From Patescibacteria group bacterium (GTDB lineage Bacteria; Patescibacteriota; Microgenomatia; UBA1406; GWC2-37-13): a stretch of 64,000 bases of DNA. Position numbers and translations under genes: made by a program. The notes beneath the pieces were generated by a model. That model did no database searches. It was not told where the DNA came from and was given only the letters and a program-made list of their open reading frames with translations. Numbering within the stretch: position 1 is the stretch's first letter; each line of letters starts with the position of its first letter. Below are positions 1-6,988 of the stretch, in pieces. Location of the stretch: contig BPJC01000002.1 in the NCBI GenBank assembly GCA_026004415.1, positions 1 to 64,000 of the forward strand, given 5' to 3'.

Positions 1-130
1 TAGTTGCTTTTACTTTTCCTGCATTGTGTTCTTTTACTCTTCTTTTTAGATCTTTAGTCTTTCCAATATAAAGTTTTTTGTCTTTCAGGCTTCGTAAAAC
101 ATAAATGTAAAAGAACTTTTTTCTTTGCAT
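1..130 (-). CDS. GIY-YIG nuclease, array copy cut by the window start (partial)
   Basis: N-terminal part of the repeated GIY-YIG gene. Its ATG is at 128-130 and the C-terminal half lies before base 1. The visible sequence is identical to the complete copy at 236-487. Confidence 0.75.
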   Translation of the reverse strand, partial: MQRKKFFYIYVLRSLKDKKLYIGKTKDLKRRVKEHNAGKVKAT

Positions 131-153
131 CTGATTTATAAGTAAAAACTAAA

Positions 154-233
154 CCCGCTCTTCCGCCTAAAACGGCGGACCCGCCGACTTGGGCGGGCAA
201 GGCGGGCGCTTTCAACCACTCAGCCACCTCTCC
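154..233 (-). other. tRNA-Ser 5' half followed by nested GC-rich hairpins (one per repeat unit)
   Basis: On the minus strand the segment begins GGAGAGGTGGCTGAGTGG, a typical serine tRNA acceptor strand and D-arm, and continues through an anticodon-stem 5' strand CCCGC and CTTG. Instead of completing the anticodon loop it enters two hairpins: CCCGCC/GGCGGG with loop CAAGTC, and CCGCC/GGCGG with loop GTTTTA. It then reaches GCGGG, which can pair with the CCCGC. No T-arm or acceptor 3' strand follows, because the GIY-YIG ORF begins instead. So this is not a functional tRNA as it stands. The same element recurs every 357 bp (5' ends at 233, 590, and so on to 4517). Confidence 0.75.
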
Positions 234-235
234 TT

Positions 236-487
236 TTAGAGTTTATGTTTTAGAGTTTCTCTGCCAATTCCTGTTTTGTAAAAGTGTTCTTGTTGTGACC
301 ATTGATCTTTGTTGGTATACGCTTCATAGTATACCAGTTCAAACGGTCTTCTGTTTTTAGTTGCTTTTACTTTTCCTGCATTGTGTTCTTTTACTCTTCT
401 TTTTAGATCTTTAGTCTTTCCAATATAAAGTTTTTTGTCTTTCAGGCTTCGTAAAACATAAATGTAAAAGAACTTTTTTCTTTGCAT
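236..487 (-). CDS. Single-domain GIY-YIG endonuclease-like protein (array copy)
   Basis: 83-aa protein made of one GIY-YIG domain. The two motif strands are visible as YIYVL (residues 8-12) and YIG (21-23). Arg30, His35-Asn36 and the likely metal-binding Glu67 of the C-terminal helix are all present, so the fold looks catalytically complete. Proteins of this size form the stand-alone YhbQ/URI-type branch, common in bacterial genomes and of mostly unknown function, and no DNA-binding extension is present. The ATG lies about 24 nt after the GCGGG of the hairpin element and has no Shine-Dalgarno. The stop codon sits 2 nt from the next tRNA half. Other copies share this description. Confidence 0.85.
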   Translation of the reverse strand: MQRKKFFYIYVLRSLKDKKLYIGKTKDLKRRVKEHNAGKVKATKNRRPFELVYYEAYTNKDQWSQQEHFYKTGIGRETLKHKL

Positions 488-592
488 CTGATTTATAAGT
501 AAAAACTAAACCCGCTCTTCCGCCTAAAACGGCGGACCCGCCGACTTGGGCGGGCAAGGCGGGCGCTTTCAACCACTCAGCCACCTCTCCTT

Positions 593-844
593 TTAGAGTT
601 TATGTTTTAGAGTTTCTCTGCCAATTCCTGTTTTGTAAAAGTGTTCTTGTTGTGACCATTGATCTTTGTTGGTATACGCTTCATAGTATACCAGTTCAAA
701 CGGTCTTCTGTTTTTAGTTGCTTTTACTTTTCCTGCATTGTGTTCTTTTACTCTTCTTTTTAGATCTTTAGTCTTTCCAATATAAAGTTTTTTGTCTTTC
801 AGGCTTCGTAAAACATAAATGTAAAAGAACTTTTTTCTTTGCAT
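593..844 (-). CDS. GIY-YIG nuclease, array copy
   Basis: Identical to the copy at 236-487. Confidence 0.8.
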   Translation of the reverse strand: MQRKKFFYIYVLRSLKDKKLYIGKTKDLKRRVKEHNAGKVKATKNRRPFELVYYEAYTNKDQWSQQEHFYKTGIGRETLKHKL

Positions 845-949
845 CTGATTTATAAGTAAAAACTAAACCCGCTCTTCCGCCTAAAACGGCGGACCCGCCG
901 ACTTGGGCGGGCAAGGCGGGCGCTTTCAACCACTCAGCCACCTCTCCTT

Positions 950-1201
950 TTAGAGTTTATGTTTTAGAGTTTCTCTGCCAATTCCTGTTTTGTAAAAGTG
1001 TTCTTGTTGTGACCATTGATCTTTGTTGGTATACGCTTCATAGTATACCAGTTCAAACGGTCTTCTGTTTTTAGTTGCTTTTACTTTTCCTGCATTGTGT
1101 TCTTTTACTCTTCTTTTTAGATCTTTAGTCTTTCCAATATAAAGTTTTTTGTCTTTCAGGCTTCGTAAAACATAAATGTAAAAGAACTTTTTTCTTTGCA
1201 T
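950..1201 (-). CDS. GIY-YIG nuclease, array copy
   Basis: Identical to the copy at 236-487. Confidence 0.8.
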   Translation of the reverse strand: MQRKKFFYIYVLRSLKDKKLYIGKTKDLKRRVKEHNAGKVKATKNRRPFELVYYEAYTNKDQWSQQEHFYKTGIGRETLKHKL

Positions 1202-1306
1202 CTGATTTATAAGTAAAAACTAAACCCGCTCTTCCGCCTAAAACGGCGGACCCGCCGACTTGGGCGGGCAAGGCGGGCGCTTTCAACCACTCAGCCACCT
1301 CTCCTT

Positions 1307-1558
1307 TTAGAGTTTATGTTTTAGAGTTTCTCTGCCAATTCCTGTTTTGTAAAAGTGTTCTTGTTGTGACCATTGATCTTTGTTGGTATACGCTTCATAG
1401 TATACCAGTTCAAACGGTCTTCTGTTTTTAGTTGCTTTTACTTTTCCTGCATTGTGTTCTTTTACTCTTCTTTTTAGATCTTTAGTCTTTCCAATATAAA
1501 GTTTTTTGTCTTTCAGGCTTCGTAAAACATAAATGTAAAAGAACTTTTTTCTTTGCAT
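1307..1558 (-). CDS. GIY-YIG nuclease, array copy
   Basis: Identical to the copy at 236-487. Confidence 0.8.
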   Translation of the reverse strand: MQRKKFFYIYVLRSLKDKKLYIGKTKDLKRRVKEHNAGKVKATKNRRPFELVYYEAYTNKDQWSQQEHFYKTGIGRETLKHKL

Positions 1559-1663
1559 CTGATTTATAAGTAAAAACTAAACCCGCTCTTCCGCCTAAAA
1601 CGGCGGACCCGCCGACTTGGGCGGGCAAGGCGGGCGCTTTCAACCACTCAGCCACCTCTCCTT

Positions 1664-1915
1664 TTAGAGTTTATGTTTTAGAGTTTCTCTGCCAATTCCT
1701 GTTTTGTAAAAGTGTTCTTGTTGTGACCATTGATCTTTGTTGGTATACGCTTCATAGTATACCAGTTCAAACGGTCTTCTGTTTTTAGTTGCTTTTACTT
1801 TTCCTGCATTGTGTTCTTTTACTCTTCTTTTTAGATCTTTAGTCTTTCCAATATAAAGTTTTTTGTCTTTCAGGCTTCGTAAAACATAAATGTAAAAGAA
1901 CTTTTTTCTTTGCAT
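1664..1915 (-). CDS. GIY-YIG nuclease, array copy
   Basis: Identical to the copy at 236-487. Confidence 0.8.
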   Translation of the reverse strand: MQRKKFFYIYVLRSLKDKKLYIGKTKDLKRRVKEHNAGKVKATKNRRPFELVYYEAYTNKDQWSQQEHFYKTGIGRETLKHKL

Positions 1916-2020
1916 CTGATTTATAAGTAAAAACTAAACCCGCTCTTCCGCCTAAAACGGCGGACCCGCCGACTTGGGCGGGCAAGGCGGGCGCTTTCAA
2001 CCACTCAGCCACCTCTCCTT

Positions 2021-2272
2021 TTAGAGTTTATGTTTTAGAGTTTCTCTGCCAATTCCTGTTTTGTAAAAGTGTTCTTGTTGTGACCATTGATCTTTGTTGG
2101 TATACGCTTCATAGTATACCAGTTCAAACGGTCTTCTGTTTTTAGTTGCTTTTACTTTTCCTGCATTGTGTTCTTTTACTCTTCTTTTTAGATCTTTAGT
2201 CTTTCCAATATAAAGTTTTTTGTCTTTCAGGCTTCGTAAAACATAAATGTAAAAGAACTTTTTTCTTTGCAT
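2021..2272 (-). CDS. GIY-YIG nuclease, array copy
   Basis: Identical to the copy at 236-487. Confidence 0.8.
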   Translation of the reverse strand: MQRKKFFYIYVLRSLKDKKLYIGKTKDLKRRVKEHNAGKVKATKNRRPFELVYYEAYTNKDQWSQQEHFYKTGIGRETLKHKL

Positions 2273-2377
2273 CTGATTTATAAGTAAAAACTAAACCCGC
2301 TCTTCCGCCTAAAACGGCGGACCCGCCGACTTGGGCGGGCAAGGCGGGCGCTTTCAACCACTCAGCCACCTCTCCTT

Positions 2378-2629
2378 TTAGAGTTTATGTTTTAGAGTTT
2401 CTCTGCCAATTCCTGTTTTGTAAAAGTGTTCTTGTTGTGACCATTGATCTTTGTTGGTATACGCTTCATAGTATACCAGTTCAAACGGTCTTCTGTTTTT
2501 AGTTGCTTTTACTTTTCCTGCATTGTGTTCTTTTACTCTTCTTTTTAGATCTTTAGTCTTTCCAATATAAAGTTTTTTGTCTTTCAGGCTTCGTAAAACA
2601 TAAATGTAAAAGAACTTTTTTCTTTGCAT
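2378..2629 (-). CDS. GIY-YIG nuclease, array copy
   Basis: Identical to the copy at 236-487. Confidence 0.8.
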   Translation of the reverse strand: MQRKKFFYIYVLRSLKDKKLYIGKTKDLKRRVKEHNAGKVKATKNRRPFELVYYEAYTNKDQWSQQEHFYKTGIGRETLKHKL

Positions 2630-2734
2630 CTGATTTATAAGTAAAAACTAAACCCGCTCTTCCGCCTAAAACGGCGGACCCGCCGACTTGGGCGGGCAAG
2701 GCGGGCGCTTTCAACCACTCAGCCACCTCTCCTT

Positions 2735-2986
2735 TTAGAGTTTATGTTTTAGAGTTTCTCTGCCAATTCCTGTTTTGTAAAAGTGTTCTTGTTGTGACCA
2801 TTGATCTTTGTTGGTATACGCTTCATAGTATACCAGTTCAAACGGTCTTCTGTTTTTAGTTGCTTTTACTTTTCCTGCATTGTGTTCTTTTACTCTTCTT
2901 TTTAGATCTTTAGTCTTTCCAATATAAAGTTTTTTGTCTTTCAGGCTTCGTAAAACATAAATGTAAAAGAACTTTTTTCTTTGCAT
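2735..2986 (-). CDS. GIY-YIG nuclease, array copy
   Basis: Identical to the copy at 236-487. Confidence 0.8.
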   Translation of the reverse strand: MQRKKFFYIYVLRSLKDKKLYIGKTKDLKRRVKEHNAGKVKATKNRRPFELVYYEAYTNKDQWSQQEHFYKTGIGRETLKHKL

Positions 2987-3091
2987 CTGATTTATAAGTA
3001 AAAACTAAACCCGCTCTTCCGCCTAAAACGGCGGACCCGCCGACTTGGGCGGGCAAGGCGGGCGCTTTCAACCACTCAGCCACCTCTCCTT

Positions 3092-3343
3092 TTAGAGTTT
3101 ATGTTTTAGAGTTTCTCTGCCAATTCCTGTTTTGTAAAAGTGTTCTTGTTGTGACCATTGATCTTTGTTGGTATACGCTTCATAGTATACCAGTTCAAAC
3201 GGTCTTCTGTTTTTAGTTGCTTTTACTTTTCCTGCATTGTGTTCTTTTACTCTTCTTTTTAGATCTTTAGTCTTTCCAATATAAAGTTTTTTGTCTTTCA
3301 GGCTTCGTAAAACATAAATGTAAAAGAACTTTTTTCTTTGCAT
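3092..3343 (-). CDS. GIY-YIG nuclease, array copy
   Basis: Identical to the copy at 236-487. Confidence 0.8.
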   Translation of the reverse strand: MQRKKFFYIYVLRSLKDKKLYIGKTKDLKRRVKEHNAGKVKATKNRRPFELVYYEAYTNKDQWSQQEHFYKTGIGRETLKHKL

Positions 3344-3448
3344 CTGATTTATAAGTAAAAACTAAACCCGCTCTTCCGCCTAAAACGGCGGACCCGCCGA
3401 CTTGGGCGGGCAAGGCGGGCGCTTTCAACCACTCAGCCACCTCTCCTT

Positions 3449-3700
3449 TTAGAGTTTATGTTTTAGAGTTTCTCTGCCAATTCCTGTTTTGTAAAAGTGT
3501 TCTTGTTGTGACCATTGATCTTTGTTGGTATACGCTTCATAGTATACCAGTTCAAACGGTCTTCTGTTTTTAGTTGCTTTTACTTTTCCTGCATTGTGTT
3601 CTTTTACTCTTCTTTTTAGATCTTTAGTCTTTCCAATATAAAGTTTTTTGTCTTTCAGGCTTCGTAAAACATAAATGTAAAAGAACTTTTTTCTTTGCAT
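3449..3700 (-). CDS. GIY-YIG nuclease, array copy
   Basis: Identical to the copy at 236-487. Confidence 0.8.
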   Translation of the reverse strand: MQRKKFFYIYVLRSLKDKKLYIGKTKDLKRRVKEHNAGKVKATKNRRPFELVYYEAYTNKDQWSQQEHFYKTGIGRETLKHKL

Positions 3701-3805
3701 CTGATTTATAAGTAAAAACTAAACCCGCTCTTCCGCCTAAAACGGCGGACCCGCCGACTTGGGCGGGCAAGGCGGGCGCTTTCAACCACTCAGCCACCTC
3801 TCCTT

Positions 3806-4057
3806 TTAGAGTTTATGTTTTAGAGTTTCTCTGCCAATTCCTGTTTTGTAAAAGTGTTCTTGTTGTGACCATTGATCTTTGTTGGTATACGCTTCATAGT
3901 ATACCAGTTCAAACGGTCTTCTGTTTTTAGTTGCTTTTACTTTTCCTGCATTGTGTTCTTTTACTCTTCTTTTTAGATCTTTAGTCTTTCCAATATAAAG
4001 TTTTTTGTCTTTCAGGCTTCGTAAAACATAAATGTAAAAGAACTTTTTTCTTTGCAT
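3806..4057 (-). CDS. GIY-YIG nuclease, array copy
   Basis: Identical to the copy at 236-487. Confidence 0.8.
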   Translation of the reverse strand: MQRKKFFYIYVLRSLKDKKLYIGKTKDLKRRVKEHNAGKVKATKNRRPFELVYYEAYTNKDQWSQQEHFYKTGIGRETLKHKL

Positions 4058-4162
4058 CTGATTTATAAGTAAAAACTAAACCCGCTCTTCCGCCTAAAAC
4101 GGCGGACCCGCCGACTTGGGCGGGCAAGGCGGGCGCTTTCAACCACTCAGCCACCTCTCCTT

Positions 4163-4414
4163 TTAGAGTTTATGTTTTAGAGTTTCTCTGCCAATTCCTG
4201 TTTTGTAAAAGTGTTCTTGTTGTGACCATTGATCTTTGTTGGTATACGCTTCATAGTATACCAGTTCAAACGGTCTTCTGTTTTTAGTTGCTTTTACTTT
4301 TCCTGCATTGTGTTCTTTTACTCTTCTTTTTAGATCTTTAGTCTTTCCAATATAAAGTTTTTTGTCTTTCAGGCTTCGTAAAACATAAATGTAAAAGAAC
4401 TTTTTTCTTTGCAT
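4163..4414 (-). CDS. GIY-YIG nuclease, array copy
   Basis: Identical to the copy at 236-487. It is the last complete copy before the right-hand junction. Confidence 0.8.
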   Translation of the reverse strand: MQRKKFFYIYVLRSLKDKKLYIGKTKDLKRRVKEHNAGKVKATKNRRPFELVYYEAYTNKDQWSQQEHFYKTGIGRETLKHKL

Positions 4415-4519
4415 CTGATTTATAAGTAAAAACTAAACCCGCTCTTCCGCCTAAAACGGCGGACCCGCCGACTTGGGCGGGCAAGGCGGGCGCTTTCAAC
4501 CACTCAGCCACCTCTCCTT

Positions 4520-4651
4520 TTAGAGTTTATGTTTTAGAGTTTCTCTGCCAATTCCTGTTTTGTAAAAGTGTTCTTGTTGTGACCATTGATCTTTGTTGGT
4601 ATACGCTTCATAGTATACCAGTTCAAACGGTCTTCTGTTTTTAGTTTTCAC
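4520..4651 (-). pseudogene. 5'-truncated GIY-YIG copy at the array's right junction
   Basis: The C-terminal half of the repeated gene (from the KNRRPFEL segment to the end) is intact. The upstream half, with both GIY and YIG strands, is replaced by unrelated AT-rich sequence from about 4647. A GTG at 4649-4651 is in frame and could start a 43-residue product, but that would lack the active-site strands. The unit therefore entered or was rearranged here without its own 5' end. The junction is the place to look for how the array formed. Confidence 0.8.
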
Positions 4652-4667
4652 TTAAAATTATTTAGAC

Positions 4668-4680
4668 AATGTCGTAAATT
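4668..4680 (+). other. Recurrent 13-mer AATGTCGTAAATT, intergenic copy 1
   Basis: First of five copies of this motif in the window, all in the same orientation. Here it lies between the truncated GIY-YIG copy and tRNA-Val. Confidence 0.5.
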
Positions 4681-4695
4681 AATGTAAGGTGCTTG

Positions 4696-4768
4696 TGGTC
4701 GCTGATGGATTTGAACCATCAACCTCCTCGATGTGAACGAGGCGCTCTGCCAATTGAGCTAAGCGACC
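4696..4768 (-). tRNA. tRNA-Val (anticodon CAC)
   Basis: A full cloverleaf reads on the minus strand. The acceptor pair is GGTCGCT/AGCGACC. The D-arm contains AGCTCAATTGGCAGAGC, and the anticodon stem CCTCG/CGAGG encloses loop TTCACAT (anticodon CAC). The T-arm contains GGTTCAAATCC and the discriminator base is A. CCA is not encoded, since CAAGC follows, so it must be added by a nucleotidyltransferase. Confidence 0.95.
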
Positions 4769-4846
4769 AAAATATTTGTATATTTTACCATTTTCTTTAA
4801 AGTTGTTTGTTTAAGTTAGTTTTTTTACTTTAAATCAATACTGGGG

Positions 4847-4876
4847 TTGAAAAATAATTTAGTTTTGTTTTATGAT
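4847..4876 (+). promoter_or_regulatory. Promoter candidate for the RHH-domain gene
   Basis: TTGAAA (4847-4852) and TATGAT (4871-4876) are spaced by 18 nt. The -10 ends 20 nt before the ATG at 4897, giving a short leader, unlike most operon-leading genes in the window. Confidence 0.45.
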
Positions 4877-4896
4877 AATATGTTAGTTTTAGTTTT

Positions 4897-5403
4897 ATGC
4901 GAGCCATCTTACTTACTAACATTGAAAGAAAAAAACTGGTTGAAGAATTTTTGTTAGAGATAAAACTCAATGGTTTCTTCTCTAAAAAAATTGTTCTTAA
5001 CAAAGGCTCTAAACCTAGTGAAATTAATTCAGAGATTGAAAGATCAGATTTTGTTTTTATATTGAAATCAGAGTTTGAGAACACCTCTTTAGGTTATTAT
5101 TTTGCAAGAAGTATTGAAAAATCAAAACCTGTTTTAGTTTTTCTGTATAAACATAACGATAATTTTTTTAGTTTTTTTAAAAAAAATAAAGTGTTGGTAT
5201 CAATATTAGATGATACTGTCAAATTATCTGAATTAGTTAGCAAGGCAGTTAAAAAAGCTGTGATATTAAGAGATAAAAGATTTAATTTTTTTATTCCAGC
5301 TGATCTTTTAAATTATTTAGAATCTGTAGCTAAAGCAAATAAAACAACTAAGTCCTCTATTTTAAGACAGTTGATTATAGATTATAAGAATAAACACAGT
5401 TAA
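4897..5403 (+). CDS. Nucleoside deoxyribosyltransferase/TIR-like N-terminal domain fused to a ribbon-helix-helix domain
   Basis: 168 aa. Residues 1-105 have an alternating beta/alpha pattern: a hydrophobic first strand, a SDFVFILKSEFE segment, then GYYFARSIEKSKPVLVFLY. This 'acting on a set of substrates, A-x-x-x-x-KPVL' layout recalls the nucleoside 2-deoxyribosyltransferase/TIR-like superfamily. Residues about 129-168 (FIPADLLNYLESVAKANKTTKSS onward) match a ribbon-helix-helix DNA-binding domain. That suggests a regulator sensing a nucleotide-like ligand, or an effector with autoregulation. The N-terminal assignment rests on pattern only. The gene stands alone, flanked by tRNA-Val and a hypothetical gene. 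Confidence 0.5.
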   Translation: MRAILLTNIERKKLVEEFLLEIKLNGFFSKKIVLNKGSKPSEINSEIERSDFVFILKSEFENTSLGYYFARSIEKSKPVLVFLYKHNDNFFSFFKKNKVLVSILDDTVKLSELVSKAVKKAVILRDKRFNFFIPADLLNYLESVAKANKTTKSSILRQLIIDYKNKHS

Positions 5404-5572
5404 TTATGTAAAATATATTTTGGAATTAAGTTTTGGTTGCTGGAAAGAAGTTTCCAAACAGAGACAGATTTAGTTAATCTTAAGATAACAATACTAAATT
5501 CTTCTTAATTCAGATTTTTTAAAAGATCTAGTTATTGTTAACAACTATTTTAACAACTTGAATACTAATCTC

Positions 5573-5602
5573 TTGACAATTTAACTGTGTTGTTGTTATT
5601 AT
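5573..5602 (+). promoter_or_regulatory. Promoter with an upstream TTAACAAC direct repeat
   Basis: A consensus TTGACA (5573-5578) is followed after 18 nt by TATTAT (5597-5602), upstream of the hypothetical gene at 5677. Two TTAACAAC copies at 5538-5545 and 5550-5557 lie 12 bp apart, just upstream of the -35, and could be an activator or repressor site. The rest of 5404-5664 holds no gene I can see. Confidence 0.5.
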
Positions 5603-5676
5603 AAAACCTGCCTCTAAATTGTTGTTTTGTCTTATATTATTTTAATAAAAAATAAATAACAAAATTGATTTTTATT

Positions 5677-6183
5677 ATGTTTTTGGCAAAGATAAATAAA
5701 AAAAAATTGTTCGAATCTATTTATAAAAGGCAGTTTAATTACTTAGAGTGGTATTTAGCAAAATTTTTGAATGATGCCTTAAAGATTCGCAAATCTACCT
5801 TAGATTCAAATCTTATAGCAGTAGCTAAATTTTTATTCTTTGATATTAACCAAAGTTATTTTAACTGGGTTTATAAAAATTTTGGACAGCATAAACTTGA
5901 GTTTGAATTGAACTATTTTGCCGATAGAGATAAACAACACAATGTTTTGATTGCTGTTGTATCAAATCCTGAACTATTGACTGACATTTTATTTAAGTTA
6001 GTCAATTTAAAGATGACTGATCTTGATTCTAACTTTAATCTGTCTGAAATTAAGAAAATGGTTAGGATTTTTTATTTAGAGAATAAAAAAAAGATAGGCA
6101 GTTTTACAAAATCAAAGAACTTTGTTTTGTCGGATTTTCAGATAAGTTATGATACATATCTGTCTAAACTTCAGCAAATTTAA
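5677..6183 (+). CDS. Hypothetical protein, helical
   Basis: 168 aa from the ATG at 5677 (an upstream in-frame TTG at 5665 is less likely). I do not recognise a family. It is Lys/Leu/Phe-rich and looks mostly alpha-helical with no signal peptide or membrane segment, so it is probably cytoplasmic. It has its own consensus promoter, and a strong regulated promoter follows it, so it is likely monocistronic. Possible roles near the RHH gene or the surface cassette are unsupported. Confidence 0.55.
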   Translation: MFLAKINKKKLFESIYKRQFNYLEWYLAKFLNDALKIRKSTLDSNLIAVAKFLFFDINQSYFNWVYKNFGQHKLEFELNYFADRDKQHNVLIAVVSNPELLTDILFKLVNLKMTDLDSNFNLSEIKKMVRIFYLENKKKIGSFTKSKNFVLSDFQISYDTYLSKLQQI

Positions 6184-6224
6184 ATCTTAATAAATACCTA
6201 AACTTTTTAAATTTTAATTAACTC

Positions 6225-6254
6225 TTGACAAGATACACAAATTTTGTGTATATT
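6225..6254 (+). promoter_or_regulatory. Promoter with palindromic operator for the TasA/SipW cassette
   Basis: TTGACA (6225-6230) and TATATT (6249-6254) are separated by 18 nt. The spacer is almost filled by a perfect inverted repeat, ATACACAAA-T-TTTGTGTAT (6233-6251), that overlaps the first bases of the -10. A repressor bound there would occlude RNA polymerase. The leader to the ATG at 6287 is about 26 nt. Confidence 0.7.
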
Positions 6255-6286
6255 GATAATAGTTATAAGTTAAATAACATAAAATT

Positions 6287-6913
6287 ATGAAAATAAATAA
6301 AAATGTTTTAGTCATTGTAATGGTGGCTTTGGTATCTGCTGGTATCGCAGGAACCTTTGCTTACTTCACAGCAATTAGGACTGTGCAACAAAGCCAGTTT
6401 GAAGTAGGAACTTTGGATTTGTCTGTTGATTCAAATGGTAATGTTTTAGAACCTTTTGTTTTAGAAAATCTTGGTGAAAATGGCAATATGTCAGGGTCCA
6501 AAACTTGGACTATTAGAAACACAGGATCTTTGCCTGGTATTGTAAGGGTTAGTTTGGCAAATCTTCAGAACACTGAAAATGGTTGTAATGATCAGGAGAA
6601 AGCCGTTGAGCCAGGTTGTGAGAACGATAATGTAGGAGAATTAGGAGATTTAATTAATCTAACTGTTTCAGTAGATGGGCAACAGATGTTTTCTACTACG
6701 ATTGGTCCTAATGATGAGTCTGCTCTAGGAAATCTCTGGGATGCAATGCAGAATCAAGTTATTCTTGATCCCAATGAGACCACAGATATTACCTTTGCTT
6801 GGAGTTTGAATGAAAATGCTTACGGCAATGAGATTCAAAGTGATGCAGTTAATTTTGATGTGAATTTTAGACTAGTTCAACAGATTAGTGGACCAACACC
6901 GACAAACCCATAA
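6287..6913 (+). CDS. TasA/camelysin-like secreted structural protein
   Basis: 208 aa. Residues 1-30 form a signal segment: a short basic start, a hydrophobic stretch, then GTFAYFTAIRT. This is the SipW-dependent signal peptide pattern with G-T-x-A-x-F at its end. A beta-rich body follows with alternating TWTIRNTG and NETTDITFAWSL segments, typical of the TasA/CalY (camelysin) fibre proteins. Two Cys in an acidic loop (about residues 99-110) could form a disulfide. The tail is Pro/Thr-rich (GPTPTNP). A signal peptidase of the matching type is directly downstream, which supports export and processing. Expression is probably strong and regulated through the operator upstream and the terminator downstream. 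Confidence 0.8.
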   Translation: MKINKNVLVIVMVALVSAGIAGTFAYFTAIRTVQQSQFEVGTLDLSVDSNGNVLEPFVLENLGENGNMSGSKTWTIRNTGSLPGIVRVSLANLQNTENGCNDQEKAVEPGCENDNVGELGDLINLTVSVDGQQMFSTTIGPNDESALGNLWDAMQNQVILDPNETTDITFAWSLNENAYGNEIQSDAVNFDVNFRLVQQISGPTPTNP

Positions 6914-6935
6914 GGTTTTGGTTAGTTCAGGTTTA

Positions 6936-6980
6936 GGCCGAAAAGCAAGTATGATTGCTTTTCGGCCTTAAAGTTTTTTT
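6936..6980 (+). terminator. Intrinsic terminator between the TasA-like gene and sipW
   Basis: A 13-bp perfect stem (GGCCGAAAAGCAA/TTGCTTTTCGGCC) with a 6-nt loop at 6936-6967 is followed by TTAAAG and T7. It lies 22 nt after the structural gene and just before the peptidase gene. Partial read-through would give much more fibre protein than peptidase. Confidence 0.9.
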
Positions 6981-6988
6981 AGAAAATA

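Larger units (their letters stand above)
1..4646 (-). repeat. Perfect tandem array, 357-bp unit, about 13 copies (GIY-YIG gene plus tRNA-Ser 5' half)
   Basis: The same 357-bp sequence repeats head to tail from base 1 to about 4646 with no difference visible between copies. There are twelve complete ORFs, one ORF cut by the window start and one broken ORF at the right edge. On the minus strand each unit reads: tRNA-Ser 5' half, GC-rich nested hairpins, a short AT-rich leader, an 83-codon GIY-YIG ORF, then the next tRNA half 2 nt after the stop codon. The right junction is at about 4646, where the sequence leaves the unit inside the ORF. The left end is outside the window. Absolute identity fits either very recent amplification or an assembly artefact at a contig end. 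Confidence 0.97.

Noticed and set aside
154-233. Complete tRNA-Ser gene in each repeat
   Set aside because: Only the 5' half is present. The anticodon loop is interrupted and no T-arm or acceptor 3' strand follows.
1-4646. CRISPR array reading of the repeat region
   Set aside because: The unit is 357 bp, contains a full ORF and has no variable spacers, so it is a tandem repeat and not a CRISPR array.
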